A DNA stretch of 58,000 nucleotides from Adiantum capillus-veneris (GCA_014529385.2 CM043951.1:110092469-110150468), one strand, 5' to 3'. Counted from the stretch's first letter, positions 28,775-40,424 are shown. The notes: generated by a model not told the origin, from the sequence alone. Translations and numbers: made by a program.

Positions 28775-29629
28775 TCCAGCCATCATGAAAGCTCCACTTC
28801 GAAAATAACCAATACTAACTCAAAACTCTTGTGTGTGTGAAGATTAGGTGTAGCCTTGCTCCAATCACACAGATGCAGTGCTCATTTGACCTGTTAAAAA
28901 CCTAAATTTACACTTTGATTCTTTGTTGTGACCATTTCATAGAAGCTTTAGAACTTCATTGGAGAATCCCAAGTAGCTATTTGAGGAGGGGAAACCCTAA
29001 CTGGAGGCCTCACAGCTTCGAACATGTAGTGGAAGCATCACGGGACTACACTAGCACCCTAGATTGGAATGGCTGTATCTACTTGCTTATATGCCCAAAT
29101 AAGCCATTCTTGGCTCTAAAACTTCCCCTTCAGCCTGAGAAAAGACAAAACCATCGTTGATGTGGCATTTTGAGTCATTTTTTGCTATTTTTGGGCTATT
29201 TTTTATCATTTTATGGCCTTTTTTGCCCAAAAATCCCTAAATTTTTGGAACAATCCTATTGGGCTCGAATTTCATGTTGAACCTTATTTTTCTACTTGGT
29301 AAGCACTTTGGGCACATGTTTTATGCCCGCGTACAAAACCTGCTATTTTTTGGCCAAGATTGCTCGCATTGAAGCGTGCCACTTCGAAACACTTGACATT
29401 TGTACATTCCTAAAGAAAATTAGGAATGATTTAATGTGGTAAAACATGTACGGGTGCCACATCCTCAGCCTAGCGTGCCCGACAAGGTATGTACATGCTT
29501 GCAACCATGGCATCCGTTTTCGCATATATCACACTATGTACATTGCAGCATTTGGTCCTAAACATCAAAAACATTTAGAGTAAGGTAGATATTTTTATTT
29601 TCACATTATGCACCTGCCACGGCAGGACA
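28775..29629 (-). repeat. Family-A LTR fragment (5' end of U3 intact, U5 end missing)
   Basis: Matches A2 LTRs (44290-45208 and 51100-51998) from CCAGCCATnATGAAAGCTCC to the terminus GGCAGGACA. About 90-110 bp at the U5 end (starting TGTCAAGAAG) are missing and the element D RT sequence takes their place. It is a solo or recombinant LTR; the right flank is not family-A internal sequence, since no polypurine tract follows. Confidence 0.8.
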
Positions 29630-30975
29630 ATGTTCAACCTCAAACCTGCAAGAGTTTCACCTTAGCTTGCTAGTTCAACTCCCAAGCTTGTCTTCTCTAC
29701 AATGATTTGAGGCTCCTCTCGAAGCAGAACGAAAGGACGTTTTTGTGATGGTTGGGGTCTTTGATTTTTCTACATTGAAACCTTGTCAGCGATGTGGCCA
29801 AGCCCAACACCCGTGCTAGGAGGCTTATCATCCAAGTTGACTCTCTTGCCCAATATGTAGTTGGCATAGCACTATTGAATGAAGTATATGGAACTCTCCT
29901 TATTATTATGGATAGCTCATTGTTGACAAATAAATCTTTGGAGAAGAACTCGAGGCTAAGACTACATGTTGGCCACTGTGTGAGCTAATAGTTCTAAAGC
30001 AAGAGTGGTCACTACTATTTAAATGATTGAAAGATTGAACAATCAATTTGGTGATTGTTGAAGTGCGAGAAGAAAATCTCTAACACAATGCAACAATCAA
30101 ACCATTAATCATCACATCTAGAAAAAGCTACCTGTCATAGTTACAAATAACACATAGTGAGTATATCTTTACTCACCTATTGTGAATAGCAGACCTTGAT
30201 GAAAAGAGAAGCAAAGCTTCAACTTAGCACTCCCTATCTATTACTTTTTTTTATGTGAGTTGGATACGTAAAACAAAAGCATAAATAGTATAGTGCAAAT
30301 AAAATATAAGCATTGATAATTTTTAGATGAAGATGAAGTTAAACTTAAATTTTCACTCCTCAAATGTGCTAATGCGTATACTATTCATACTATAGTTTAG
30401 CTTTGTATCTAGCGTGTACAGGAGACTACATTGGATAACAATACTCTAGATATGTTTGTATATTTTTTCAACTTTTGAAGTGTGAGTATTCTCATACACA
30501 ACAGGAAGTGACAAACTCCTACCCCATCTTTGAAGTGTGAGAAAGTAACCTCCGCAGATCGCGAGTGGGATTATACACTCCCTATGACTCTCTAGAGAGT
30601 GTGCCCACAAGACAAAGTGATAATATTTATCTGTTCCAGGAGTGTGACTATGTCAACACAACCTCAGAATAGTCGTGTGCACCTACAAATTAATTCTGCG
30701 TGCAAGAAAACCATGTAGCACAACATGAATTAGCAAGAAAAAAAAGTTAAAAAATTTATTGCAAGAAATATTTGACCTGCTCTTCTGTCTCTGGTCCCTT
30801 TCCAAGGAAAATGTATTGTGCTCTCTTTCAACTTAAATCACGTACATATTCAACGGTCTTTGATCAAAGAGCTGTTCCCATTATATAGTTTACACGGTAT
30901 TATTTGGAAAAACATTATTTAATCCAAAAAATATGTATAATTTTCATTACATGACTGTATAAATGCAACCCAGCT
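29630..30975. other. AT-rich stretch without genes
   Basis: No supported gene. A short frame at 29794-29988 has no recognised domain. The second half (30061-30680) contains the hairpin cluster listed separately. 30700-30975 is AT-rich and featureless to me. Confidence 0.4.
30061..30680. repeat. Second cluster of GTG(C/T)GAGA...TCTC.CAC hairpins
   Basis: Stems at 30063-30086, 30151-30185 (long: CACATAG/GAGTA with TACTC/TATTGTG), 30480-30499, 30565-30608 (GTGGG/CCCAC enclosing ACACTC/GAGTGT) and 30642-30674. The first is close in sequence to the hairpin at 1864-1896. It may be a diverged end of a related hAT element, but no transposase is found next to it. Confidence 0.5.
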
Positions 30976-30979
30976 TTAA

Positions 30980-32322
30980 CACTAGGTTGGTAACCTAACA
31001 AGACAGAAAAGTGTCCTTTCAGGGTTTTGAAAAAAACCTCCAAAACCATAGTAGATCCACTCATTTTGTAAAATCCTTTCATGAGGTTATAGTTCAAGGC
31101 CTACTACACATGGAAAAAATAGGAAACTTGTAAAATTTCTCATCTTTTGGTCACACCAAGCCTCCAAAGTTGATGGACCAGTACATTTTCATCAAAACAG
31201 TCATTTCTTACGTTTTTTTGCATAAAAGTAAGATTAGGGATTTTTGTAGGACTTGAGATAAATTCCCTAGTTAACTTCAATGGGTTGGTGATCAGAACAT
31301 ATGATTGCTTCTCACTCACTATTTTTTGTTTTGCCAAAAGAATTAGGTACAAAAAAGTTGAATTTTTACCATTCTGCAAACCTATCATCAAAGTTTCTAT
31401 AGCCACACTCAATACAAATAATATATGCATATTTTCTTAGTTCCCAATTGTCCTTTAGGTTCATAAGGAGCCATGGAGCATGTCAAAAGAATAATACATC
31501 TCTTACCAAGGGGAATCTTGGGGACAAAGATGAAGTGCTAAATACAGCAAACATGAAAAAACTGGGTTCAACATTATGAGTTGTAGAATCCCATAGAAAC
31601 TATTCAATATCTAGCCAAATTTGATCCTTATGACTAGATATGGTTACTACCTACAAAATGCATGTAGTTGTCACAAGAAACTAACAATATTAAAAAATCT
31701 ATACTTGATATACTAGAATGTTTCGTTTTCTTCTATATATAATTGAAAAAATCAACCATCGTTGTCTACTATGCAAAATAGGGTATTAGGTGCCCCAAAA
31801 CTCAAGGAATATTAGCTTTAAGTTACAATATGCGACATAGAGAATCAAAACTGCATTTGGATATCATGAAAGCCACCAAAAAAATCATAGAAGAGCTAAA
31901 ATTGGCTAAAAAACAAGATTTGACAATTTTTGTAATTTGGTCATAACTTACAACTTTAACATTTATTTCTCCCTAGAAGCATCAGGACATGTTGAGGACT
32001 ACTAAAGATAGTTCTCTAGCATTATAGACCTCACAAACATGAATTCTAGAGTGGTATAGTTGCAAAAAGTTGGAAAAAGCCAAAAACAGGACCCGTTTTT
32101 TCACACAGTTTAGGTTGTGAAATGTTGTGCAAGGACAAGGTTAAAGATGGAATTGATATTCCAAAAAAATGTCAAGTTTTTTTCAGCTCATGAGACAACT
32201 TTCTAGACAGATAGCACCTCCAAATCCATTTTGAAACTCTTGACATAATTCAAGGAAAATGGTCACTTCACAGGACATAAAAGTGTTCCAGGACATAAAA
32301 GTGTCCCATTACCAACCTAGTG
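30980..32322. mobile_element. Non-autonomous TTAA-flanked DNA element, copy 1 (1343 bp)
   Basis: Terminal inverted repeats CACTAGGTTGGTAA / TTACCAACCTAGTG, flanked by TTAA on both sides (30976-30979 and 32323-32326). Inside each end is a palindromic motif, GGACA(T)AAAAGTGTCC-like. Internal sequence is about 95% identical to copy 2 (40733-42019) and has no intact gene. A reverse frame at 31140-31430 of 96 aa is shared with copy 2 (40840-41175) but matches no family I know. The right end has a small tandem duplication of GGACATAAAAGTG. TTAA duplication is typical of piggyBac-like and some other superfamilies. Confidence 0.85.
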
Positions 32323-32326
32323 TTAA

Positions 32327-33140
32327 TATATGGTACCTTATGTACTAAATACGTAGACACTCATATCATAGGAGGCCCATGGAATAAACAATATCATTGG
32401 AGTAGATAATATCATTTATAGATTGACTTGGGAATATATAGGTCATGTTTCAAGGAGATTCATAGGAAATTATGCAAAAGAATTGTAGATGACAAACACT
32501 GATAGTGCTATACACAACGTACCTTCACAACCCCAAAAAATGAGATCAAACTAGAGCCAAGCAATCTTCATCCTAGCTCATGGATAAAACATTAGTGATC
32601 ACTGTAGAGAGGGGGATCTACAAACCCATCAAGCTTAGGTAGTGTACGAGGAATTGCAACATCACTTAAAAGCCCTAGAATTTCTAGCCAACCCTCTTCA
32701 AAGCAAGAGCCATCAAAAGATCATATGGTTATTGAAAGCTATCGATTGACCCAGATTCCATCACAATCTGGTGTTACAAATGCCTATATGAAGAATGTCA
32801 AGCATTGGGGCAAAAAATGACTCAAAAAAGGCTATGTAAGGAATTGATCGTTCTGGGTATTTAAGCATATCTATGCTATGTAAAGTGTATCTAAGTACAT
32901 ATCTCTAAATATTCAAAAAGATGTCATTTTCAAGCTATTCTGTTGCGGCTCACCTCGAACTTTGTTCTCATTTATTGGACTTGGTAGCAAATAGCTGTTT
33001 CCACTTTTGAATGACTCAATCCCTTTTTTTTTTCTCTTACTCTCTTATGACCTTTCACGAGCTTTCTCTCTTCTTTTATAATGCTAGCAGCTTTGATAGT
33101 ACATTATCTCCATTTTACTTTCTATCTGCTCTTCACTACT
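32327..33140. other. Stretch without supported genes
   Basis: AT-rich, no long frame, no recognised repeat. Pyrimidine-rich TTTTCTCTTACTCTC at about 33020-33080 precedes the decayed gene listed next and might be leader sequence. Confidence 0.35.
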
Positions 33141-33142
33141 TA

Positions 33143-35460
33143 CAATGAGTAATACATCTTCCATTAGTGATAATCATAAGTTTCACTTGAACATTAAGCT
33201 AAGACAAGAATATGCTACTACATGGAGTGACCAGCTACAAATGCAAATGAAGCACAACAAATTCACAATGAGGGTATGAAACACATTGATCTATGGACAT
33301 ATCGGATCTTGTATCTACCGGATCCCAGCACTAGAAGGTAACTATCTTCTCACACACCTCATGATTTGATGAGATTGTTGGAGATGGGGCTGATGCCTTA
33401 CTAGCATATCCTTCTAGGCTATCTCAGTTACACATTACATTCAATATCTCCAAAGCTCTTTGTCTTCAAATGCAACAAGAATTTTAGAACTTGAAAACCA
33501 AATAGCGTTTGTAAAACAAGAAAATCATCAGCTTTAGACTTTAAAAGAAACTCCAATATGATTAAGAGCATCAGTAAAATGAATGAGAGATGTAGTAAAC
33601 TTAACAAAAGGATCTGAACAAAAGAAAAAAAGGTTAAGGACTGCCAGAGAACATGTTATCAGTCTCTTAGGATTTGGTATGTCCAATGCTATGAAAAGGG
33701 TGAGATTCTTGAATGAGGTAATGAACAAAAGTGACATTTTGAAACTTCCCAAAAATCAAACCAGAGTTAGAAATTGGTATCTCATAATTTACTGAAATAT
33801 ATGGATTTACTTGTTCAACCTTCTCAAATGCAAGAAGTTTGTGACACAGTGGGAGTGAGTAGAAGGGTCTATAGGGCCATCTCTAAAACTTGGTTCCAGG
33901 TCCTTAAGTATTACAAGATTAAATCTTTTGTATTTCCTAAACCTCCTCACAATGTTGGCAAAGTAAGGACTTTGCTAAATAAAAAAAATACCCAAACATT
34001 TTGGAGAATACTATCATATAGAGAGAACGATGCCACATGAAAAACAGAAGAAGAAATCTTCTTTTGTATATAACATTTTGGATGAATATAAAAAAAGCTC
34101 AATGTGCTATTGTGAGATACTATAAATTATGAAAAGTAGGTTGTGAAGGAAAAATTATATTTGTTATGGAATTGGATGAGGCTCAAATTAAGAAATGTCA
34201 AAAAATGGAAAGAGTATCTATATCCCTAATGAATATAGCATTGGATTATAGCCAAAGATAAACTAGAGTCCCCATACCACAAAACTAAAACAGAGATGGA
34301 GCTATGGAAGATTGGAGCAACTTAAATACCAATAGAAAACCATGATAGATTGAAATGGCTCTTTTTGCAGACCAACGTTCCTTTTGTTATATAGGACCAA
34401 AATGCAGGTGAAAAAGTCCATGTAGGTGGCATGGGTCACTTCATTGTAGAATGGTACTTGACTACCAAACTTAAGGCATTGAAGTGCATGTTTGGTGTAT
34501 GTGGAGGTACCAATACCAAGTATCCATGTATGTATTGCATGGGAAGCACTAGAAACGAAGGATGGATTGCAAAACATGAAGTTGATAAACCACCATGGAG
34601 AAATAGCGTGAACGCCATTAACTAACCATTGTCTTCTATGATTTGGGATCCAGCTCTAGCAATAGATTTAAAAAATCTACATCTATGTTCAATGCATGTA
34701 GAGATTAGAATCTTGGACACATTGCTTCTACCTCATCTTGATTATACATATTCTCTTAAGCCGAGTACATTTGCAGATGAGTGCATAGAAAAGTGCAAGG
34801 CTTTTCTCTCGCAAATGGGTTTTCATGGTGGTCAAGTGCATCTAAAAAAAGATCCTACTCTTTCAAAAGGAACGGCTGATGTTTTGCAAGATGTTTCAAT
34901 GGGTGGAGTAAAAGTCAAAATATTTTTGAGCAACCATGACAACAAGTGGATGTTATGTGGAACTGCTGGAAGGATCATTGTGTAATAACAACCAATGTAA
35001 AAAGTAGACCAGATGTAGCCAACAAACGCATGAAACTGTGGAAGAAGCCCGACAGTGTTTTGAAAGACTTGAGACAACAAGTTATCTCAACTACTTATGC
35101 AAATGACTTTAAGAAGACAATAAAGCTTTTAATAATTGCTATCACAGATGCTTGGGGAGAAAAATACATCACATATTTTTTGGTGAGTATTCAATTACTT
35201 CTTGAAGTCTGGATAGTTTTTTACATTACATCCCATTGAGTTCAACCAACATTTTAATCTTATTTTTTAGCATATTCTCTATGTGCATGGACCATATTTT
35301 GCAAAACAAGGACCCCTTGCAACATGGAATACTCAAGGAATGGAAAAATCTCACTATCAAAGCAAGGACTTCCTTTTCAGAGGGGGGCAAAGAAGAAGCA
35401 ATGCAATAAATGAATTAGTCAATTGGTTCTATAGGAGGCATTACAACAGATGAGATCAAA
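33143..35460 (+). pseudogene. Decayed unrecognised gene with Cys motifs and one canonical intron
   Basis: Plus-strand coding traces: start MSNTSSISDNHKFHL (about 33143), a short coiled segment (RILELENQIAFVKQENHQL, about 33470-33530), 33583-33795, 33774-34040 (GVSRRVYRAISKTWFQVLKY), 34072-34254 (KIIFVMELDEAQIKKCQ), then 34290-34985 with KYPCMYCMGSTRNEGW, LHLCSMHVEIRILDTLL and KLWKKPDSVL-type helices, 34946-35182, and after a GT-AG intron (35183-35270) LYVHGPYFAKQGPLATW and GMEKSHYQSKDFL. At least six stops or shifts. The order (an acidic strand, a CxxC loop, an HLC..H.. helix, a G(L/M)EK loop) resembles, from memory, an uncharacterised family scattered in invertebrate genomes. That is weak inference. 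It may be a transposon-derived or lost host gene. Confidence 0.45.
35183..35270 (+). other. Probable 88-bp GT-AG intron
   Basis: Donor TTG|GTGAGTATT and acceptor CTTATTTTTTAG|CAT. Removing it keeps one frame from ITYFL into HILYVHGPYF. An intron in frame means the surrounding sequence descends from a spliced gene. Confidence 0.6.
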
Positions 35461-35959
35461 CAACCATGCAGCTCAACCACAAATCGAGACTAATTTCTCA
35501 TTTTGAAACTTTGTACCGAGTCTTTTCAAAAGGATTCAAATTCAAAAAATATATCTTTACCCAAAATATTGTCAATTTTACATCAGTTTTTCATTGTTTT
35601 GGTATCACTAGGCATGTCACCCCTGTATCTCAAAAACTTTCTTCTTTATAGCCCCCAAGAAGGTTGACATTTGTCTCCTATAGTAACTAGAATAACAAAG
35701 AAAGTATCCCGCTCTTAACGCATTGAATCTTGCAACATACCCAAATACTCTATGTGTTGCATCTCTCTCAAGTAGCATGATCTTGTTTGCATTGATTTGA
35801 AGGGGAGTGTACCCCAAAATCCGTGACGTTATCTTCAAGGAAATATTGGAAACTTAGGATCTTCAGAATACTACATGTGAAAATCACAAAAGGTGGCACT
35901 ATCCAATGTAGGCTTGGAGTGCATCGGACTAGAGACATCCCTACTAGAAGTGCCCTATG

Positions 35960-36530
35960 TTGCTTTCCCTCTTGAGCCTTTAGCTCTCCCAAGAAAATTG
36001 TCCTTGTAATGTGTCAAGGAGTTCAATCTGCAAAACAAGAAGTGATAATTAAATTTTCAAAACTTGAAAACAAAAAAGAAGATTGTAGGAAGAGAGATCA
36101 AGGTGAAACTAAATCTACCTTGTGCAACTCATCCTTGGAAATGACTTTTTCTTGAAGGGGATTGCATGATCCAAACTCTCTTTTGTCAAATGTCCTTTTG
36201 AATCTCCTTTAACTTAAAGTCTCTGCCAAAAGACTAGATACCAAGCTCAACAAGTTTCCTCTCAAAATCCTCGTAGACTTAAAGAGTATGTTTCTCCTCT
36301 TCCACTCTTTTCATGCATAGAGCAAGTGCATCAGGAGCAGGAAGAAATAAGTTATTGGATGTACGCAGATCAAGTGACCTCTTGTGACTCTTCTTCTGTA
36401 TCAAGGAAGTCATTGGCCACCTTAGAAGCTTCAAAAATGGTTGCAATACAGTAGTCCTCCCTGATATTAAACAGGCATTGAGTATGGTGGAGAGGGATAT
36501 ACTCTTTCCATTGATATAAAAGTAGGGAAG
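35960..36530 (-). pseudogene. Minus-strand exon-like fragment with a putative intron (unrecognised)
   Basis: Three coding traces: 36279-36530 (SLDLRTSNNLFLPAPDALAL, CMKRVEEEKHTL), 36119-36190 (RFKRTFDKREFGSCNPLQEK), and after a putative intron (36028-36118; donor AAG|GTAGAT, acceptor TTTTGCAG|ATT) IELLDTLQGQFSWES. Stops follow. No domain is recognised and the frames need joining across breaks, so this is tentative. 35600-35960 continues with no clear frame. Confidence 0.3.
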
Positions 36531-36532
36531 GT

Positions 36533-38735
36533 GTAAGATCCCCAAATTTTGGGTCTCTTTAAAAAAAAGAGAAATAGATTCTAATGTATGTTTTACCACA
36601 TTTTGATTTAAAAATGCTTGTTTGACAGTATTGTAAGGTTCTAAAGTGAAAAGCAAAGTCGTTTCCAAGTGCAAGTAAGTCAGACGGTTCAGTTTTGGAA
36701 AAAGCCATTTTTTAAGCTTTTTCATGCTTTTTATGCTTTTCGGTGTCTTTTTACAAAAAGCAGGCCCGGATCCTTAGTCTATGACCTTTCGGGGAAGCTA
36801 TGGTTCAATTTTGTAAAAATCTGCTTTACGAGCGCTTTTCATGCTATTTTTAGCTTTTCATGATTTTTAGTGAAAAGAGTCCACTTTCTTATTCAAGTGG
36901 AATGGGAACATGTGGTTTATTTTTAGAAATTTTTTCTTTTTACTCTACTTTTTGTTTTTCGTGCTTTTCGATGTTTTTGAAAAGGAACGTGCTTTTTGGG
37001 ATGACCTAAACATAAAAATATTATTTCTAGTCTGCGTTGGATTTAAAAATGACCACTCGGTGAAAAACAAGATTAAACTAAATTTTTATGGGAATTAGTT
37101 TTAAAAAACCAATACTAAATACGTCGGGGTAGTACAAGAAAGTCATAATTGTGTCGGGGTATCATGGTGCAACATAGTCTAGTCTTGGTTTCATGAATTG
37201 CAAGCATACTAGCCGGTTAGTCAATTTTTACTGCAAAAATTGAAGGGTAAGTGGAAAAGTTGACCAGGAAAAGCCAAGCCATGTTTTTAGCAAAAGTTCC
37301 AAAAAGTAGAAAGCTAATCCACGCTGAGGAGGGGGCACTAGCTACTGGCTTGGGACTCACTCCAGCTTTTTGCAATGCCTATAAAATCACATGCAAGCCT
37401 CAGTTTTCAGTGCCGTCAGTTGTATCCACTACCGTAAGGCTATACATACCTATTATATGGAGTGGTGCAAGCTCTTTATCACCATCTCCATAAGCTCTTA
37501 TCTTTCATTTACAAGAAGAAGAATACTCTTTCTCTCTACTTGCTTACTATTTCGTCTCTCGTTTCACTGTGTACGCGTCCTCTGAAGGCTCTCATTGTGA
37601 GAAACTGTAAGTAGCTCTCATCACCGCTCTCTTGCGGAAAAGCAAGAAGCCTTTACACAGTCCCTAATCAATTCTAAAGCACGGTGAGAAGCTCTAAACT
37701 CCATAGCCATAATCTCTCTATCTCTCTGTATGTTGTTTTTCTGAGTACATACCCTCTCGGTGGGCATTTCATATAGGAGTGCATGTATGGACTTTCCAAG
37801 TGCGTATGAGTTTCTCCATAATTATTGCATCATGTTTAACACACTGCATAAAATGCACTTTTCGTTTCGCGTTATGTAAGTGGTAGAAACAATGTTTTGG
37901 TCATAACTCACAAACCGTTATGAATCAGCCCACTGAATCCTTTAAACCAAAAACAAAACACATCATTTTCAACATTTTCTCTCTTGGGTGTCATGTGAAA
38001 ATCACGCACGAGCTAAGAGTTATGATAAAAAAAATAGCTTGCTGCCCATTACACTTAGTCAAATTTTTGGACCCTAGGCTCCTTGAAGGACCACTATATA
38101 GATTCACCGGATGAGAAAATCCACTTAACCAATTAAATCTTGATTCACATTTATGATAAATGTATTGAGGTCACCGTTATCACTTCGGGAATGCAAGTTA
38201 TTAACTATTCCATAACCAGGTTTACCTAGGCGTGTAGAGGTTCAATTGAGGGGGAGTACCATATGACATCGTGAGTTGACCGAGCTATTTATATATGATT
38301 TATGGTTTATTTTTGTGAGTTTATTTCAAGTATTAGATGTCTATAAACTTATGTGAGGGTATATGGTTAGTCAACCCAAACCGTACAGGCAGCTATGAAT
38401 AAAGTGGCTTTCTTTTTGTGTTATTGTCTATTGCATGAGTATTATATGGGCAAAGCAATGTGGTAAGGTGTTAGTCTATAATATGGAGCTGAGATTGATG
38501 CATTGATTTGAGGTTTAAAAAATTCATTTTCATGTTATGTATGGATCCTTAGATCCAGATGCCTCATGTGCATGTGAGGTCAAACCTAGCTCTATGTGCT
38601 AGAGGAGTGCTTTTTGCAAATATGATGCATCAATTATACATGATTTTATGGTGTCAAAATTGGATTTTGATATCATTTTTAGTTAATGGTTGGACTTATT
38701 TTATGCATAAAAGGTTCATGTCTTAAGGGCCATGT
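36533..38735 (+). other. Possible LTR-like region, no supported gene
   Basis: Starts at TGTAAGATCCCCAAATTTTG, a form typical of plant gypsy LTR starts. A TATA-like CTATAAAATC lies at about 37379 and CT-rich leader-like sequence at 37490-37560. No second copy or clear 3' terminus was found. A polypurine-like GAGGGGGAGT lies at about 38252. Small frames (36669-38114) lack motifs. Confidence 0.3.
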
Positions 38736-39950
38736 GTGTTGGGATCAGTGTGATTGCAGTGGATATGACAAACTCCAAGTGTGGGAGTTGGTTTAGTCTG
38801 AATATGGTTGAGGGTGGAGATCCCTCATGGATTATGGTTGTGATTTTGATTGTGAAAGCATGTGTGGCTCTTGGATTTTTTTATGGATATGGTTATGCTG
38901 CCAAAATTTTTACAGCCATGTTATGTTCTGAAGTGGTTATGGAGGATTGGTTGTGCCTCACCCAGAGTTGGGTAGAGTGCTCACCCATATGATGTGACTG
39001 GATTATGGTTTATGGTTTTGCGATTGGATCATGAAGTGATTTGGATGGTTTATAGTGGATGTGTAAGGGTAGAGGCCCTATACAATTTGAATGCTTGGAA
39101 AAGATTGTTTGTGCATATGGAAGATGCTATTGTGATTGGACTCATGTGTTATGTTTCTCATGGTAGCGTCGCTACAAGACTAGGATCACCTACATTTCTT
39201 AGCCTTAGAGAAAATGGTCATTGATGGCTTTGATGGATCGGGGGTGTTTCATAGGTCTTCTTTTTTGTTAGTCTCATCTACACGGCTAGTACATCGGGGG
39301 TTAAACAACCTACGCGGTATTGGGCTCAATTTTGACACCTTGGTTTTTGTAAATTTGTACATATGGACATGACGCTTGATGTTGAAAGGATATGTGTGAT
39401 TTATTTTTGTGGGTTTTTTATCTTACTTTAGCAAGCACAGGTACATGCATGGCACTTCACTAGCATAACGCCAGCTGTCAGTTTACTATAAGTGCGCGGT
39501 AGTAAGTTTTTTGAATTGAGACTTTTATAGGAAAAACTCATGTACAAGAATTAAAAATTTCATCCAAAGTCCAGATTTTTTTAGGGTCTCTCTTGTTGTG
39601 CCTCCTTGATGGTTTCTGATGCAGCCCTCGCCTTGCCTTCTATACATGTAGTCATTCTCGGACATCTGTCTCTTTGCGTCAATTTTTCATGTAGAGGCCA
39701 ATTTTTGTCGTCTTTAGATTTCTCGTCAATCATTTTTCAATATTTCTTTTAAGCTTTAAAGTGCCCCAATTGGAATTGTGCTCTTCAAGCTCTGCCTAGT
39801 TCTCTATAGGGTTATGGCTATGGTAGCTTAGTGTAAAATTGTGTGCAGACAGATTGGGAGGGCATGTATCTACTAGTTGTGGAATTGATGTTGAAGTTGT
39901 GTATTTTTTATGTTCAATTGTGAAATGGGAGTCCCTTTTCTTCATATGCA
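38736..39950 (+). repeat. Element E 5' LTR, first part (interrupted by copia F)
   Basis: Starts TGTTGGGATC. Its continuation after the copia insertion ends TTACCCAACA at 54532, giving a 7-bp TGTTGGG/CCCAACA terminal inverted repeat. Total LTR length without the insertion is about 1.44 kb. The ORFs 38732-38992 and 38994-39224 lie in this LTR and are not genes. The 3' LTR of E is not in the window, so the start is inferred. Confidence 0.5.
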
Positions 39951-40424
39951 TGTTAGGAAATAGGAAGTAGCTAAAGAGATAATTGAGTAGCTTACTTAAT
40001 GGAGAGAGAGAAAGATTTTCACACACAAGAGATTATAGAGTAGAGACAGAGAGAGAGATAGAACACACAATATACATGGTTCACCCAATGTGGGCTACAT
40101 CCATGGGAAAGCAGCCACTCAATGGCTTTAGTACTTCAAACAAGAAGTAGGTTACAAAGGAATTATACCCTTAATAGAGCTCCCACCTTGCTTCACTCTT
40201 ACCACCTCACATCCACCTTGTTGCATCAACTTCACACTCCACCACAATGCTTCAGAATCCGTTTTTGTGTGTAGAAGAGTCCTCCTTTTATGGGCCAAAA
40301 GGTTTGTCCTCTCTCATGACAAGCAGCCACGTGTAGAAGCCCTTGTGTTGACAAGCCCGACTTGGACTCTCCAATGTCCCATGTGTGGCTGCCCTTGAGA
40401 AGACAAGTCCCCCTTTGAAATCGG

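Larger units (their letters stand above)
24891..28775 (-). mobile_element. Gypsy element D pol, truncated, with post-integrase protease and tail
   Basis: Minus strand. RT C-terminal half, RNase H and integrase zinc finger at 27631-28773, integrase core at 26326-27250, integrase C-terminus at 25959-26360, retropepsin-like domain at 25563-25916 and a Lys/Asn/Gln-rich tail at 24891-25562. The last three are in one frame, broken only by stops. RT is cut at 28775 by a family-A LTR fragment. YMDD and RNEMPL-type integrase spacing suggest the Athila/Tat side of plant gypsy. Whether it is joined to the ORFs and 3' LTR at 18130-23962 as one element is open. Confidence 0.7.

Noticed and set aside
30980-32322. 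Classification of the TTAA element as CACTA/EnSpm
   Set aside because: Tips begin CACTA, but the duplicated target is TTAA in both copies and confirmed by the empty LTR site, not 3 bp.
36279-36725. 148-aa ORF as one protein
   Set aside because: It crosses the LTR-like start at 36533, so only the part to 36530 was kept as a possible exon fragment.
38732-39224. Two adjacent plus-strand ORFs (86 and 76 aa)
   Set aside because: They fall inside the inferred element E LTR and have no domain; composition is Trp/Val/Gly-rich from TGG-rich DNA.
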